Below are positions 25,818 through 37,417 of a stretch of DNA of 60,473 nt, piece after piece. Where the stretch lies: positions 1 through 60,473 of the forward strand of contig NZ_JAUSOO010000020.1 in the NCBI RefSeq assembly GCF_030656115.1, read 5' to 3'. Position 1 is the first letter of the stretch, and each line of letters opens with the position of its first letter. A program made the position numbers and the translations under genes. The DNA comes from Hydrogenophaga sp. (GTDB lineage Bacteria; Pseudomonadota; Gammaproteobacteria; Burkholderiales; Burkholderiaceae_C). The notes beneath the pieces are model-generated. The model did not search any database. It was not told where the DNA came from and saw nothing but the letters and a program-made list of their open reading frames with translations.

Positions 25818-27232
25818 GCTTGCACCTCTTGCACCTCTTGCGCCAACACCACCACGCGGGCGGCCACCGTGCCGATGGAGCCAGCACCCATGCACAGCAC
25901 CACATCGCCATCGCGCGCGTTGTCCAGGATGGCCTGGGGCATGGCGGCGATATCGTCCACAAACAGGGGCTCCAGCTTGCCTGCCACGCGCAGCGCACGC
26001 GAGAGAGAACGGCCATCGGCGGCCACGATAGGGGCTTCGCCTGCGGCGTACACCTCGGCCAGCAACACCGCGTCGGCCTGGCCGATCACCTTCACAAAGT
26101 CTTCAAAGCAGTCGCGCGTGCGGCTGTAGCGGTGCGGCTGAAACGCCAGCACCAGGCGCCGGCCCGGGAAGGCTCCGCGCGCGGCCGACAAGGTGGCCGC
26201 CATTTCCACCGGGTGGTGGCCGTAGTCGTCCACCAGCGTGCAACGGCCGCCCGAGGGCAGCACAGCTTCACCGTAGCGCTGAAAGCGCCGACCCACACCC
26301 TTGAACTCGGCCAGCGCCTGCACCACGGCGGCATCGTCCACACCCAGCTCCACCGCAATGCCGATGGCGGCCAGTGCGTTGAGCACGTTGTGGTGGCCAG
26401 GCAGGTTCAGCACCACGTCCAGGTCGGGCAGCTCAATGCCGTTTCTGCGCTGCACCGTGAAGTGCATCTGGGCACCCACGGCACGCACATTCACAGCCCG
26501 CACCTGGGCGTCTTCAGAGAAGCCGTAGCTGGTGATGGGGCGCGCAATCTGCGGCAGTATTTCGCGGATGGACGGGTCGTCCACACACACCACGGCGGCA
26601 CCATAGAACGGCATGCGGTGCAAAAACTCAACGAATGCACTTTTGAGTCGGCCAAAGTCGTGGCCGTAGGTGTCCATGTGGTCGGCATCGATGTTGGTCA
26701 CCACCGACAACACCGGCAGGAGGTTCAGGAACGAGGCGTCGGACTCATCGGCCTCGACCACGATGTACTCGCCCGAGCCCAGCTGCGCGTTGGCACCTGC
26801 GCTGTTGAGGCGCCCTCCGATCACAAACGTGGGGTCCAGGTGGGCCGCCGCCAACACGCTGGCCACCAGGCTGGTGGTGGTGGTTTTGCCGTGGGTGCCG
26901 GCAATGGCCACGCCTTTTTTCATGCGCATCAGCTCGGCCAGCATCACCGCGCGCGGCACCACCGGCACCAGCTTGGCGTGGGCGGCGACCACCTCGGGGT
27001 TGTCTTCTTTCACGGCGGTGGAGGTGACGATGGCGTCGGCCCCTTCGATGTACCGGGCATCGTGGCCCACAAACACCTCGGCCCCCATATCGACCAACCG
27101 ACGCGTGGCCGCGTTCTCACCCAGGTCGCTGCCCGAAATACGGTAGCCCTGGTTGAGCAGCACCTCGGCAATGCCGCTCATGCCCGCACCGCCGATGCCG
27201 ACAAAATGGATATGGCGAATGGCATGTTTCAT
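25814..27232 (-). CDS. murC: UDP-N-acetylmuramate-L-alanine ligase
   Basis: MurC adds the first amino acid, L-Ala, to UDP-MurNAc. The 472-residue product shows [18 protein letters not shown], the P-loop [24 protein letters not shown] and FQPHRYSRT. The start is the ATG at 27232, which overlaps the murG stop (ATGA). The frame stays open for about 200 codons upstream inside murG, but that part matches no Mur ligase. A small direct repeat (EVQEVQ) marks the C-terminus. Confidence 0.97.
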   Translation of the reverse strand: MKHAIRHIHFVGIGGAGMSGIAEVLLNQGYRISGSDLGENAATRRLVDMGAEVFVGHDARYIEGADAIVTSTAVKEDNPEVVAAHAKLVPVVPRAVMLAELMRMKKGVAIAGTHGKTTTTSLVASVLAAAHLDPTFVIGGRLNSAGANAQLGSGEYIVVEADESDASFLNLLPVLSVVTNIDADHMDTYGHDFGRLKSAFVEFLHRMPFYGAAVVCVDDPSIREILPQIARPITSYGFSEDAQVRAVNVRAVGAQMHFTVQRRNGIELPDLDVVLNLPGHHNVLNALAAIGIAVELGVDDAAVVQALAEFKGVGRRFQRYGEAVLPSGGRCTLVDDYGHHPVEMAATLSAARGAFPGRRLVLAFQPHRYSRTRDCFEDFVKVIGQADAVLLAEVYAAGEAPIVAADGRSLSRALRVAGKLEPLFVDDIAAMPQAILDNARDGDVVLCMGAGSIGTVAARVVVLAQEVQEVQA

Positions 27233-28308
27233 GTGGGTTTCACTTTCGCGAGCTGCTCGCAGGCGGCCACCACGGCCGCCACAGCGTTTGTTTTTTCCAT
27301 GTGTTTGGCTTTGCGCCCCATGTTGATGAGTTGTTCGCGCTGCACGGTTTGCAGCTTGTGTGCCAGCATGTGTGGCGTCAGCTCGGTCTGTTGCACCACC
27401 CAGGCGCCACCGGCATCGGCCAAAAAACGGGCATTGGTGGTCTGGTGGTCGTCGACCGCGTGCGGGTACGGCACAAACAGCGCGGCAGCGCCCACGGCGG
27501 CCATTTCGGTCACGGTGCTGGCCCCGGCGCGGCACACGATCAGGTCGGCATCGGCAAACGCCTGGGCCGTGTCGTCGATGAAGGGCGTGAGCTCGGCCTG
27601 CACACCCGCGGCGCTGTAGTTGGCCCGCAGCGCATCGATCTGTTTTTCGCCGCTTTGGTGCACCACGAACGGGCGCTGGGCAGCAGGAATCAGGGCCAGC
27701 GCCTGCGGCACGGTGTCGTTGAGCGCTTTGGCACCCAGGCTGCCCCCCACCACCAGCAGGCGCAGCGGCCCGGTGCGGCCAGCCAGACGGACTTCGGGCG
27801 CGGGCTGGCGCAAAAATTCGGCCCGCAACGGATTGCCCACCCACTCGGCTTTTTTCAGCACGTTGGGAAAAGCGGTGAACACGCGGTCGGCTATGCCTGC
27901 GAGCACCTTGTTGGCCATGCCCGCCACCGAGTTTTGTTCGTGCAGCACCAGCGGCTTGCCCAGCAGGGTGCCCATCATGCCGCCGGGGAAGGTGATGTAA
28001 CCGCCCAGACCCACCAACACGTCGGGCTGCACACGGCGCACCACCTGCAAGGCTTGCCAGAATGCCCGCAGCAAGCGCAAAGGCAGCAGAAACAGGGTCT
28101 TGAGACTCTTTCCGCGCACGCCACCAAAGTCGATCATTTCGAGTGCGAAACCACGCGGTGGCACGATGCGGCTTTCCATGCTGCCGGGAGCGCCCAGCCA
28201 GTGCACACGCCAGCCACGCTCACGCAAGGCTTCTGCCACGGCGAGGCCAGGGAAAATGTGGCCGCCTGTGCCACCGGCCATGATCAGGGCGCAAGGCATC
28301 TTGCTCAT
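27229..28308 (-). CDS. murG: Lipid II synthase (UDP-GlcNAc transferase) MurG
   Basis: MurG adds GlcNAc to lipid I on the inner face of the membrane. The 359-residue GT-B product shows [42 protein letters not shown] and [17 protein letters not shown] 28308 has AAAGGGGG upstream and gives the family length; an in-frame extension to 28404 is not needed. Its start overlaps the stop of a 29-codon mini-ORF that also overlaps the ftsW stop. Confidence 0.97.
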   Translation of the reverse strand: MSKMPCALIMAGGTGGHIFPGLAVAEALRERGWRVHWLGAPGSMESRIVPPRGFALEMIDFGGVRGKSLKTLFLLPLRLLRAFWQALQVVRRVQPDVLVGLGGYITFPGGMMGTLLGKPLVLHEQNSVAGMANKVLAGIADRVFTAFPNVLKKAEWVGNPLRAEFLRQPAPEVRLAGRTGPLRLLVVGGSLGAKALNDTVPQALALIPAAQRPFVVHQSGEKQIDALRANYSAAGVQAELTPFIDDTAQAFADADLIVCRAGASTVTEMAAVGAAALFVPYPHAVDDHQTTNARFLADAGGAWVVQQTELTPHMLAHKLQTVQREQLINMGRKAKHMEKTNAVAAVVAACEQLAKVKPT

Positions 28309-28394
28309 GCGCGGCCCCCTTTCATCAGCGATGCGTGCCGCATCTGCAGCCGCTGCGCGCCTGCCTGCCGGTTTTGTTGAAACCGCTGCGTCAT
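28305..28394 (-). CDS. Putative 29-residue bridging mini-ORF between ftsW and murG
   Basis: ATG 28394 overlaps the ftsW stop (ATGA) and the TGA at 28305-28307 overlaps the murG ATG (ATGA). The peptide starts [14 protein letters not shown] and ends SLMKGGRA, nearly identical to the FtsW end LMKGGRT. At DNA level about 22 bp around the ftsW stop (28392-28413) recur around the murG start (28306-28328), so the mini-ORF looks like the product of a small duplication that copied a ribosome site and start codon. Whether the peptide is made is unknown. Confidence 0.45.
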   Translation of the reverse strand: MTQRFQQNRQAGAQRLQMRHASLMKGGRA

Positions 28395-29701
28395 GTGCGG
28401 CCACCCTTCATCAGCTGGCGGTTTTCATAATCCACGCGCAGCACGATCGCAATCGCAATCAAATTCAACAAAATGGCCGAGCCGCCGTAGCTCATCAACG
28501 GCAAGGTCAGGCCCTTGGTGGGCAGTGCGCCAAGGTTCACGCCGATGTTGATGAAGGCCTGAAAACCGATCCACAGACCCACGCCTTGCGCCACCAAACC
28601 CGCAAACACCTGGTCAAGGGCGATGGCCTGGCGGCCAATGTGCAGGATGCGGCGGGTGAGCCACATGAAGAGGCCAATCAGCACCAGCACGCCGATCAGG
28701 CCGAACTCTTCGCCGATCACCGCCAGCAGGAAGTCGGTGTGGGCCTCGGGCAGCCAGTGCAGTATTTCCACGCTGCCGCCCAGGCCAACGCCGAAAATCT
28801 CACCCCGGCCAAACGCAATCAGCGAGTGCGAGAGCTGGTAACCCTTGCCCAGTGCGTGCTCCACGCTCCAGGGATCAAGGTAGGCAAAGATGCGTTCGCG
28901 GCGCCAGTCGCTGGCCATGATCATCAGCGCGAAAGCCGAGATCACCACCGCCGCAATGAGAAAGAACATGCGCGCATTGACCCCACCCAGAAACAGAATG
29001 CCCATGGCGATCACCACGATCACCATAAAGGCGCCCATGTCGGGCTCGGCCAGCAGCAGCATACCCACCACGGCCACGGCCACGGCCATGGGCGTGACCG
29101 CCTGGAAGAAGCGCTGCTTCACGTCCATCTTGCGCACCATGTAGTCGGCCGCATACAGCAGCACGGCCAGCTTGGCCAACTCGGAGGGCTGGAAATTCAT
29201 GATGCCCAGCGAGATCCAGCGGCGGGCACCGTTGACCCCTTTGCCGATGAAGGGAAACAGCACCAGCACCAGCAGCAGCAGGGCCAGGGCGAACATCCAG
29301 GGCGCCATCTTTTCCCAGCTGCGCATGGGGAACTGGAAGGCCAGCATGCCTGCCACCACACCGATCACCATGGAAACGCCATGGCGCACCACAAAATGGG
29401 TCTGGGCGTAGTTGGCAAAGCGCGGGTTGTCGGGCAGCGCGATCGAGGCCGAATACACCATGACCAGGCCCCAGGCCAACAGCGCCACCACCACCCAGAG
29501 CAGGGGCTGGTCAAAACCCAGTTCCCGCACGGCCACGTTGCGGGTGCCCGCGTAGGTGCGGTTGGACAGGCGCACCGGCAAGCCGTCTCGTGAGGAACCA
29601 CCGGCCAGCGCGCCCGCCAGGTCGCGGCCCACCAAGCGCGGCAGCGCAGACGCCACAGCACCACGCCACTTCGCCAGTCGCTGGACCAGGGCTGCCATCA
29701 T
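28391..29701 (-). CDS. ftsW: Septal SEDS peptidoglycan polymerase FtsW
   Basis: FtsW polymerises septal glycan strands with FtsI. The 436-residue product has a longer Arg/Gly-containing cytoplasmic N-terminus than E. coli FtsW, about ten membrane helices and SEDS motifs [52 protein letters not shown] loop and [10 protein letters not shown] near the end. ATG 29701 overlaps the murD stop (ATGA). Confidence 0.96.
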   Translation of the reverse strand: MMAALVQRLAKWRGAVASALPRLVGRDLAGALAGGSSRDGLPVRLSNRTYAGTRNVAVRELGFDQPLLWVVVALLAWGLVMVYSASIALPDNPRFANYAQTHFVVRHGVSMVIGVVAGMLAFQFPMRSWEKMAPWMFALALLLLVLVLFPFIGKGVNGARRWISLGIMNFQPSELAKLAVLLYAADYMVRKMDVKQRFFQAVTPMAVAVAVVGMLLLAEPDMGAFMVIVVIAMGILFLGGVNARMFFLIAAVVISAFALMIMASDWRRERIFAYLDPWSVEHALGKGYQLSHSLIAFGRGEIFGVGLGGSVEILHWLPEAHTDFLLAVIGEEFGLIGVLVLIGLFMWLTRRILHIGRQAIALDQVFAGLVAQGVGLWIGFQAFINIGVNLGALPTKGLTLPLMSYGGSAILLNLIAIAIVLRVDYENRQLMKGGRT

Positions 29702-31536
29702 GCGAAGTGCTCCAGGTCCATGCCCCGTTCGGCGGCCAACTCGGACACGGCCGCCACGAACACGCGGGCGCGGTGCACGTAGTTGTCAAACATGTCCAGG
29801 CTGGCGCAGGCGGGCGACATCAGAACCGCATCACCCGGCTGGGCCTGCTGCGCGGCCAGCGCCACCGCTTCGGGCAGGCTGGCGGCGTCCAGCAAGGGCT
29901 GCTGCGCCTGTGCCATGGCGGCGGCCACGGTGCGGCGGATCAGCGGCGCATCGCGCCCGATCAACACCACCGCACGCGCATGGCGCACCAGCGCCTCGGT
30001 CAGTGGGCTGAAGTCCTGGCCCTTGCCGTCACCACCCAGAATCGCCACCAGCCGCCGATCGGCGCCCAAGCCGTTGATGGCCGCCAGCGTGGCACCCACG
30101 TTGGTGCCTTTGCTGTCATCAAAATACTCCACACCGTCCAGAATGCCGACCGGCTCCACGCGGTGCGGCTCGCCACGGTATTCGCGCAAACCGTGCAGCA
30201 TGGCCCCCAGCGCAGCGCCGGTGGACGTGGCCAGGGCCAGCGCGGCCAGCGCATTGGCGGCGTTGTGGCGACCGCGAATGCGCAGCGCATCCACCGGCAT
30301 CATGCGCTGGAAATACACCTCATCTTCGCCGTCTGCGGCGCGGCCGCGCTTGCGGGTTTCGTCCAGTGCCACCGCGCGCACCAGCCATTGCATGCCGTTC
30401 ACCGTCTCAATGCCCCAGTCACCTGGGCGGGTGGGCGCGTCAAACCCAAACGTGGCGTAGGCGCGCGCGGGCTGCTGGCGGTTGCGCCCGCTCACCTTCA
30501 CGGTGACCCGCGGTGGTTGCATGGCCATGACCTGTGGGTCGTCGCGGTTGAGCAGCATGAGCGCCTGGGTGCCAAAAATGGCGGCTTTGGCCTGCGCGTA
30601 GGCACTCAACGAGCCGTGCCAGTCCAGGTGGTCTTCGGTGATGTTGAGCACCGTGGCGGCGGTGGGCACGCGGTCCCAGGCGCCGCCGGCCACGCCGTCG
30701 AGCTGGAAGCTGGAGAGTTCGAGCACCCAGACGCGGGGCAGGTGTGGCGGGGGCAGCGGCTTCAGCGGCGGCGGCACCAGCAGGGCTGGACCTTCGGCCT
30801 CTTCGCCCTCTCCAGCCTCTGGCGCAAACGCCTCTTCTTCGGTCGGCAGCGGTGTTGCGTCAGCGGTACCGTCGGGTGCGCGGGCTGGCGCCCCATCCAT
30901 CGGGGCGCAGGGCGTTGAGGCACGGGCGTCTGAGGCCTGTGCTTGGGTGGTGGCTTCTTCGGCTTCTGCAGCTTCAGCGGCTTGTTGTGCTGCGGCGTCA
31001 GCGGCTTCGGCCATGGCTTCGGCGTCCAGCGCCTGACTCAGCACATCGAGCAAGGCTGGGCCAATGTTGCCGGCCACGGCCACGTTCAAACCTGCGCGCT
31101 GCAACAGCAAACCGGTGAGCGAGGTCACGGTGGTTTTGCCGTTGGTGCCGGTGATGGCCAGCACCTGGGGGGTGTAGGGCTGGTGCTCACGTTGGGCCAA
31201 GGCACCCAATGCCTGGGCGAACAGGTCGAGTTCGCCCACCAGCGCCACACCATGGGCCTGCACCCACGTGCGCACCGGCTCCAACTGAGCGGGCACCAGA
31301 CCCGGACTGCGCGCGATCAAGGTCCAGGCCTCCTGTGCCAGCAGGGTGTCGTCAAACGCACCCGACACAAAACGCGCGCTGGGGCAGTCGGCCTGCAAGG
31401 TGGCCAGTTGCGGCGGCACAGCGCGGGTATCGGCCACGGTCACGCGGGCACCGTGGCGCGTGCACCAGCGCGCCATGGACAGACCGGAGAGACCCAGGCC
31501 CAGGATGAGAATGGATTGGTCGCGCAGGGCGTTCAT
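29698..31536 (-). CDS. murD: UDP-N-acetylmuramoyl-L-alanine-D-glutamate ligase
   Basis: MurD adds D-Glu to UDP-MurNAc-L-Ala. Normal landmarks are present: [14 protein letters not shown], the P-loop [14 protein letters not shown] (127-140), LELSSFQLD (272-280), [22 protein letters not shown] and [14 protein letters not shown]. The protein has 612 residues where 440-510 is usual. The excess is mainly an Ala/Glu/Pro-rich low-complexity insert (about residues 171-266) between the P-loop helix and the LSSFQL strand, plus a smaller charged one near 390. The ATG at 31536 overlaps the mraY stop (ATGA). Confidence 0.95.
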   Translation of the reverse strand: MNALRDQSILILGLGLSGLSMARWCTRHGARVTVADTRAVPPQLATLQADCPSARFVSGAFDDTLLAQEAWTLIARSPGLVPAQLEPVRTWVQAHGVALVGELDLFAQALGALAQREHQPYTPQVLAITGTNGKTTVTSLTGLLLQRAGLNVAVAGNIGPALLDVLSQALDAEAMAEAADAAAQQAAEAAEAEEATTQAQASDARASTPCAPMDGAPARAPDGTADATPLPTEEEAFAPEAGEGEEAEGPALLVPPPLKPLPPPHLPRVWVLELSSFQLDGVAGGAWDRVPTAATVLNITEDHLDWHGSLSAYAQAKAAIFGTQALMLLNRDDPQVMAMQPPRVTVKVSGRNRQQPARAYATFGFDAPTRPGDWGIETVNGMQWLVRAVALDETRKRGRAADGEDEVYFQRMMPVDALRIRGRHNAANALAALALATSTGAALGAMLHGLREYRGEPHRVEPVGILDGVEYFDDSKGTNVGATLAAINGLGADRRLVAILGGDGKGQDFSPLTEALVRHARAVVLIGRDAPLIRRTVAAAMAQAQQPLLDAASLPEAVALAAQQAQPGDAVLMSPACASLDMFDNYVHRARVFVAAVSELAAERGMDLEHFA

Positions 31537-32711
31537 CGGAGTTTCAGCGTGGACAGGCCGACCAGACACAGCAGCATGGTGATGATCCAGAACCGGACCA
31601 CAACCTGGGTTTCTTTCCAGCCTTTTTTCTCAAAATGGTGGTGCAGTGGCGCCATCTGGAACAGGCGGCGGCCCTGGCCAAAGCGGCGCTTGGTGTATTT
31701 GAAATACCCCACTTGCAGCATGACCGACAAGGCTTCCACCACAAAAATACCGCCCATGATGGCCAGCACAATTTCCTGGCGCACGATGACGGCAATGGTG
31801 CCCAGGGCGCCACCGAGTGCGAGTGCACCCACGTCGCCCATGAACACCTGGGCGGGGTGGGCGTTGAACCACAAAAAGGCCAGTCCGGCGCCGGCCATGG
31901 CGGCGCAGAAAATGAGCAGCTCGCCGGTACCCGGAATGTGCGGCAGCAGCAGATAGCGCGAAAACACCGCGCTGCCCGTCACGTAGGCGAACACACCCAG
32001 GGCCGAGCCCACCATCACCACCGGCATGATGGCCAGGCCGTCGAGCCCGTCGGTGAGGTTGACGGCATTGCTCGACCCGACGATCACCAGGTAGGTCATG
32101 ACCACGAAGCCGAACACGCCCAGCGGGTAGCTGATTTCCTTGAAGAACGGCACCATCAGCCCGGCTTGCGGCGGCAGATCCACAGTGAAGCCCGAGGCCA
32201 CCCACTGAATGAACAGTTCCAGCACCCGCATATTGCTGGTTTCAGACACGCTGAACACCAAATACAGCGCGGCCACCAGGCCGATGACCGACTGCCAGAA
32301 GTACTTTTCGCGCGAGCGCATGCCCTCGGGGTCTTTGTGCACCACCTTGCGCCAGTCGTCCACCCAGCCGATGGCACCAAAGCCCAGCGTCACCAGCAGC
32401 ACAATCCACACAAAGCGGTTGGACAGGTCAAACCACAGCAGCGTGGACAGCGCAATGGCAAACAAAATCAGCACGCCGCCCATGGTCGGCGTACCGCCCT
32501 TGCTCAGGTGCGTTTGCATGGCGTATTCGCGGATGGGCTGGCCAATCTTGAGCGCGGCCAGGCGGCGAATGAAGTAAGGGCCTGCGACCAGACCAACGAT
32601 GAGCGCCGTCAGGGCGGCCATGACGGCGCGAAAGGTCAGGTACTGAAAGACGCGCAGAAACCCGAACTCGGGTCCGAGGGTTTGCAGCCACAGGGCCAGG
32701 CTAAGCAGCAT
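31533..32711 (-). CDS. mraY: Phospho-MurNAc-pentapeptide translocase MraY
   Basis: MraY moves phospho-MurNAc-pentapeptide to undecaprenyl phosphate, giving lipid I. The 392-residue membrane protein shows [29 protein letters not shown] with the catalytic aspartates, and [17 protein letters not shown] 32711 lies inside murF, overlapping its end by 11 nt; an upstream in-frame extension lacks family similarity. Confidence 0.97.
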   Translation of the reverse strand: MLLSLALWLQTLGPEFGFLRVFQYLTFRAVMAALTALIVGLVAGPYFIRRLAALKIGQPIREYAMQTHLSKGGTPTMGGVLILFAIALSTLLWFDLSNRFVWIVLLVTLGFGAIGWVDDWRKVVHKDPEGMRSREKYFWQSVIGLVAALYLVFSVSETSNMRVLELFIQWVASGFTVDLPPQAGLMVPFFKEISYPLGVFGFVVMTYLVIVGSSNAVNLTDGLDGLAIMPVVMVGSALGVFAYVTGSAVFSRYLLLPHIPGTGELLIFCAAMAGAGLAFLWFNAHPAQVFMGDVGALALGGALGTIAVIVRQEIVLAIMGGIFVVEALSVMLQVGYFKYTKRRFGQGRRLFQMAPLHHHFEKKGWKETQVVVRFWIITMLLCLVGLSTLKLR

Positions 32712-34140
32712 GGGCTTCCTTGGTTTCTTGTTGTTGGGGGTTCTCTGCAGGTGCCGCCACAAGGGCTTGCAGCGCCTGCACGGCGCGTTCCATGCGCATG
32801 AAGCGCGAACCCTTGATCAGGACACTGGCGGTGCCGGTGGCGGTCACGGTGGCGCACACCTGGGCCGCCAGGGCGGGCACATCGGCCCCATGCGTGGGCG
32901 CGGGCTCGCCTGCGGCTTGCAGGGCAGCCGTGGCTTGCTGCATCCAGTCGCCCACGCAATACACGGTTTCAATGCCACAGGCTTGGGCATGGCGCAGCAC
33001 TTCGAGGTGAAAGGCCAGGCCCTGCTCGCCCACCTCGCCCATGTCGCCCAGCGCCAGCAGGCGCGGGCCGGGCAGTTCGGCCAGCACCCGAATGGCGGCC
33101 AGCACCGAGTCGGGGTTGGCGTTGTAGGTGTCGTCAATCAGGGTCACCGCACGGCCCGCCACGTGCAGCGACAGCGCCCGCGAACGGCCACCCACGGGTT
33201 CAAAAGCATCCAGCCCGCGCCCGATGGCGTCCAGCGGCACGCCAGCGGCCAGCGCACAGGCGGTGGCGGCCAGGGCGTTGCGCACATTGTGCCGCCCGGC
33301 AATGCGCAGGCGGCAGCTCAGCACGCCTGCGGGTGTGGCGCAGCGCAAGGCCCATGCGCCATCGGCCCAGGTGGTTTGCAGCGTGTGCACGTCGGCACGG
33401 TCATCGGTGTCGCTGAAGGTCAGCACAGAGTGGCCAGCGGCCAGCGTGCGCCACAGCGGGGTGTGGTCGTCGTCGCTCGGGAACACGGCCACGCCGTCGG
33501 GCGCCAGCACGCTGATGACGGCGCCGTTTTCAGCGGCCACCGCATCCACCGTGGCCATGTATTCCAGGTGCTCGCGCTGGGCGTTGTTCACCAGCGCCAC
33601 CGTGGGCTGCGTGAGTGCCGCCAGGTACGCGATTTCGCCAGGGTGGTTCATGCCCAGCTCCACCACCGCCAGGCGGTGCGTTTCGCGCAGGCGCAGCAGT
33701 GTGAGCGGCACGCCAATGTCGTTGTTCAGGTTGCCCTGCGTGGCCAGTGCCTGCTCGCCCGCCTGCGCCCGCAAGATGGACGCCACCATTTGCGTGACCG
33801 TGGTTTTGCCGTTGCTGCCGGTCACCGCGATCAGCGGCACGTTGAACTGTTCGCGCCACAGGCGGGCCAGTTCACCCAGCGCCAACCGGGTGTCGGGCAC
33901 TTCCACGCCGGGCAAGCCCGCTGCAGCCAGGCCCGCGTGGGCGATGGCGGCCACCGCGCCTTGGGCGGCGGCCTGGGGCAGAAAGTCGTGCGCGTCAAAC
34001 CGCTCCCCTTTCAGGGCCACAAACAGGTCGCCGGGTTGCAGGCTGCGGGTGTCGGTGTGCACGCGGGTGATGGGCACGTCCAGCGTGCCCACAGCGCTGG
34101 CGCCGGTGAGTTGGGTCAGCAACAGAGCCAGGTTTTTCAT
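32701..34140 (-). CDS. murF: UDP-MurNAc-tripeptide-D-alanyl-D-alanine ligase
   Basis: MurF adds the D-Ala-D-Ala made by Ddl. The 479-residue product shows [31 protein letters not shown] N-terminal domain, P-loop [27 protein letters not shown] and [18 protein letters not shown] 34140 overlaps the murE stop by 4 nt; its 3' end overlaps mraY. Confidence 0.97.
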   Translation of the reverse strand: MKNLALLLTQLTGASAVGTLDVPITRVHTDTRSLQPGDLFVALKGERFDAHDFLPQAAAQGAVAAIAHAGLAAAGLPGVEVPDTRLALGELARLWREQFNVPLIAVTGSNGKTTVTQMVASILRAQAGEQALATQGNLNNDIGVPLTLLRLRETHRLAVVELGMNHPGEIAYLAALTQPTVALVNNAQREHLEYMATVDAVAAENGAVISVLAPDGVAVFPSDDDHTPLWRTLAAGHSVLTFSDTDDRADVHTLQTTWADGAWALRCATPAGVLSCRLRIAGRHNVRNALAATACALAAGVPLDAIGRGLDAFEPVGGRSRALSLHVAGRAVTLIDDTYNANPDSVLAAIRVLAELPGPRLLALGDMGEVGEQGLAFHLEVLRHAQACGIETVYCVGDWMQQATAALQAAGEPAPTHGADVPALAAQVCATVTATGTASVLIKGSRFMRMERAVQALQALVAAPAENPQQQETKEAHAA

Positions 34141-35684
34141 GCGCAGGCTTCCGACGCAGCGGCACGCTGCTGCAGCGCAGCCTGAGCTTGCGCAAGATCA
34201 GAAAACGGTTTTTTTATACCCATCACGTCTTGGTAATCCTCATGTCCTTTGCCGGCAACCAGCACCACATCCGCCGCTTGTGCGCTGTGCACGGCCCAAG
34301 CGATGGCGCGAGCGCGGTCGGGCTCGGTGTGGGCGGCGTCGGGCTGCGTCAGTCCGGCCTGCATCTGCGCCAAAATCGCCAGCGGGTCTTCGCTGCGCGG
34401 GTTGTCGCTGGTGAGCACCACATGTTGTGCGCCGCGCTCGGCCACCGCCGCCATGACCGGGCGCTTGCTCGCGTCACGGTCACCGCCACAGCCCACCACC
34501 GCCCAGAGCGCGCCACCGCGTTGCTGAGCCAGTGGTTGCAGCGCTTGCAAGGCTTTTTCCAGTGCGTCGGGCGTGTGGGCGTAATCCACCAGCACCAGCG
34601 GTTGCCCGGGTGCGGTGCCGGGCACCTGCTCCATGCGGCCGGGCACGGGCGTGAGCGCGCGACAGGCCTGCACCGCATCGGTCAGCGCCACCCCTTGCGC
34701 GCGGGCCACCGCCAGCACGCCCAGCAGGTTGGACACGTTGTAGCGGCCCACCAGCGGCAGGCTCAAGGCGTGTGATTCGGCCATACCGCCGTCGGCGTTG
34801 CGTTCGCCCACCACCAGGCACATGCCGTGGTCGGTGAAGCCAATGTCCTGTGCAAACAGCCGGGCGCCCGGCGCATGTCCGGCGCCTTTCATGCCCACGG
34901 TCCACACGTCCAGCCCGCGCGCCGCCAGCGTGGCGGCCAGCGGTGCTCCGCGGGGGTCGTCCAGGTTGACCACCGCGCTCACCAGACCTGGCCAGTCAAA
35001 CAGGCTGGCTTTGGCCGACCAGTAGCGGTCCATGCTACCGTGAAAGTCGAGGTGGTCCTGGGTGAAATTGGTGAACACCGCCACACGGATGCGGCTGGCG
35101 TTCAGGCGCCCTTCCACCAGGCCGATGGACGAAGCCTCGATGGCGCAGGCGCGCAAGCCCGCGTCCACCATGCCGCGCAAACGCGCCTGCAGCAGCACCG
35201 GGTCGGGCGTGGTCAGGCCGGTGGGCACCAGTGCGTGGCCAGTGTCACCCGCCAGCGGCGGCTGGCCGATGCCCAGCGTGCCCACCACCGCGCAAGGCTG
35301 GCCAACGGCCGACAGCAACTGCCCCACCCACCACGCGGTCGAGGTTTTGCCGTTGGTGCCGGTGATGGCGATCAGGTCGAGCTGGCCGCTCGGGTCGCCG
35401 TAATACGCGCTCGCAATCGAACCGGCCTGTGCCTTCAGGCCCGGCACCGCCAGCACCCGCTGGTCGTTGAAACCAAAAGCCTCAACACCTTGCGTCTCCA
35501 CCAGTACGGCAGCAGCGCCGGCGTGCAAAGCGCCGGCCACAAAGCGGCGCCCATCGGTGGCGGCCCCTGGCCAGGCCACGAAACCATCACCCGCACGGAT
35601 GTGGCGGCTATCGCATTGCAAGTCACCCTGCACGCGGCTGCGCAGCCAGTCGGCGACAACCTGAGGATGGTGCATGGACAGCAT
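34137..35684 (-). CDS. murE: UDP-MurNAc-L-Ala-D-Glu:meso-diaminopimelate ligase
   Basis: MurE adds the third stem residue. The 515-residue product shows [51 protein letters not shown] and the meso-DAP-specific DNPR in LTSDNPRSEDP, so the wall is of the meso-DAP type. The ATG at 35684 shares one base with the ftsI stop (TGATG); a second ATG nine bases on is an alternative start. Confidence 0.97.
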   Translation of the reverse strand: MLSMHHPQVVADWLRSRVQGDLQCDSRHIRAGDGFVAWPGAATDGRRFVAGALHAGAAAVLVETQGVEAFGFNDQRVLAVPGLKAQAGSIASAYYGDPSGQLDLIAITGTNGKTSTAWWVGQLLSAVGQPCAVVGTLGIGQPPLAGDTGHALVPTGLTTPDPVLLQARLRGMVDAGLRACAIEASSIGLVEGRLNASRIRVAVFTNFTQDHLDFHGSMDRYWSAKASLFDWPGLVSAVVNLDDPRGAPLAATLAARGLDVWTVGMKGAGHAPGARLFAQDIGFTDHGMCLVVGERNADGGMAESHALSLPLVGRYNVSNLLGVLAVARAQGVALTDAVQACRALTPVPGRMEQVPGTAPGQPLVLVDYAHTPDALEKALQALQPLAQQRGGALWAVVGCGGDRDASKRPVMAAVAERGAQHVVLTSDNPRSEDPLAILAQMQAGLTQPDAAHTEPDRARAIAWAVHSAQAADVVLVAGKGHEDYQDVMGIKKPFSDLAQAQAALQQRAAASEACA

Positions 35685-37417
35685 CAGAACGACTCCTCGA
35701 CCACTTCGGCCACGATCTGGGGTTTGACACGCATGTCGGGTTGCACGCCCATGATGCGCAAGGTTTGCTGAACGGTCTCGCTGAACACCGGGCCGGCCAC
35801 CGCACCGCCGTAGTAAACGCCGTTGGTGGGTTCATCCACCATCACCGCCACCACGATGCGCGGAGACTCGACCGGCGCCAGACCGACAAAGAAGCTGCGG
35901 TACTTTCGGTCCGCATAGCCTTTGCCCTCTTGCTTGCGGGCGGTACCCGACTTGCCGCCCACCGAATAGCCCATGGTCTGGGCGCGCTGGCCGGTGCCAC
36001 CGGGGCCTGCGGCCATTTCCAGCATCTTGCGCACGGCCGCGGCATTTTTCTCGCTGAACACCGCCACGCCGCTGGCGGCTGTGTCGGTCTTGACCATGCT
36101 GACCGGGATCAGCGCACCATCGCGCGCAAAGATGGTGTACGCCTGCGCCAGTTGAAACAGCGAAGCGGAGAGACCATAACCGTAACTCATGGTGGCCTGC
36201 TCAATCGGGCGCCACGTTTTGTAGGGCCGCAGACGCCCGCTCACCGCCCCCGGGAAAGGCACTTGCGGCTTCTGGCCAAAGCCGGCCTGTGCGTAAATTT
36301 CCCACATGTCCCGCGGCGACATCTGCATGGCCATCTTGACCGTGCCCACGTTGCTCGACTTCTGGATGATCTCGTTGACCGTCAGAATGCCATGCGGATG
36401 TGCATCGTTGATGGTGGAGCCACCAATGCTGATGCGCCCAGGCGCGGTCTGGATCGGCGTGGTCGGCCTGACCAGGCCTTTGTCCAACGCGAGCGCGGCG
36501 ATGAACGGCTTCATGGTTGAACCCGGCTCAAAACTGTCGGTGAGTGCGCGGTTGCGCAGTTGCTCGCCGCTCAGGTTCTGGCGCCGGTTGGGGTTGTAGC
36601 TGGGGTAATTCGCCAGCGCCAGCACTTCGCCGGTCTGCACGTCAAGCACCACCACGCTGCCCGCACGTGCCTTGTGCTCCTGCACCGCATCGCGCAGCTT
36701 CTGGTAAGCAAAGTACTGCACCTTGCTGTCAATCGACAACTGCAGATCGGGGCCGTCCACCGGCGGCACCACATCGCGCATGTCTTCCACCACGCGGCCC
36801 AGCCGGTCTTTGATGACGCGACGGGAACCCGCCTTGCCCGACAGCTGCTGATTGAACGCCAGCTCGACACCCTCCTGCCCACGGTCTTCCACATTGGTGA
36901 AACCCACCACGTGCGCGGCGGCCTCTCCCTCGGGGTACTGGCGCTTGTATTCGCGACGCTGGTAAATGCCCTTGATGCCCAGTTCTGCAATCTCCTTGGC
37001 CACCGGTTCGTCCACCTGGCGCTTCACCCAGACAAAGGTTTTGTCCTCCGGACCCAGGCGTTTGTGCAACTCGGTCAGCGGCATCTCCAGCAACTTCGCC
37101 AACTCGCGCAACCTGGGGTCGGCACGGTCCACATCTTCCGGAATGGCCCAGATGCTTTGCGCCACCACGCTGGAAGCCAGAATCAAGCCGTTGCGGTCCA
37201 GGACGCGACCGCGGTTGGCCGGCAGCTCCAGCGTGCGCGCAAACCGCACCTCACCCTGGCGCTGGAAAAATTCGTTGCCAAACACCTGCACATAGGCTGC
37301 ACGCGCGCCCAAACCCGCAAACGCCAAAGCCAACCCAGCCATGATGAGCTTGCTGCGCCAGACCGGCGTCTTGCTCGCCAGCAGAGGGCTGGCGCTGTAA
37401 TTGATGCTTCGGCTCAC
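35684..37417 (-). CDS. ftsI: Septal transpeptidase FtsI (PBP3, class B penicillin-binding protein)
   Basis: FtsI cross-links septal peptidoglycan with FtsW. The 577-residue product starts VSRSINYSASPLLASKTPVW, with one membrane helix (about 25-42), a dimerisation domain and the transpeptidase with SxxK in EPGSTMKPF, SxN in QKSSNVGT and KSGT in VGGKSGTARK. GTG 37417 is chosen because this N-terminus fits the family and GGGGGG lies upstream; the GTG overlaps the stop of a 21-codon mini-ORF. An in-frame start at 37495 would overlap ftsL. Confidence 0.95.
   Translation of the reverse strand: MSRSINYSASPLLASKTPVWRSKLIMAGLALAFAGLGARAAYVQVFGNEFFQRQGEVRFARTLELPANRGRVLDRNGLILASSVVAQSIWAIPEDVDRADPRLRELAKLLEMPLTELHKRLGPEDKTFVWVKRQVDEPVAKEIAELGIKGIYQRREYKRQYPEGEAAAHVVGFTNVEDRGQEGVELAFNQQLSGKAGSRRVIKDRLGRVVEDMRDVVPPVDGPDLQLSIDSKVQYFAYQKLRDAVQEHKARAGSVVVLDVQTGEVLALANYPSYNPNRRQNLSGEQLRNRALTDSFEPGSTMKPFIAALALDKGLVRPTTPIQTAPGRISIGGSTINDAHPHGILTVNEIIQKSSNVGTVKMAMQMSPRDMWEIYAQAGFGQKPQVPFPGAVSGRLRPYKTWRPIEQATMSYGYGLSASLFQLAQAYTIFARDGALIPVSMVKTDTAASGVAVFSEKNAAAVRKMLEMAAGPGGTGQRAQTMGYSVGGKSGTARKQEGKGYADRKYRSFFVGLAPVESPRIVVAVMVDEPTNGVYYGGAVAGPVFSETVQQTLRIMGVQPDMRVKPQIVAEVVEESF

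Noticed and set aside
25814..27844. MurC with a 200-residue N-terminal extension
   Set aside because: The extension lies inside murG in another frame and has no Mur-ligase similarity; the ATGA overlap at 27232 fixes the start.
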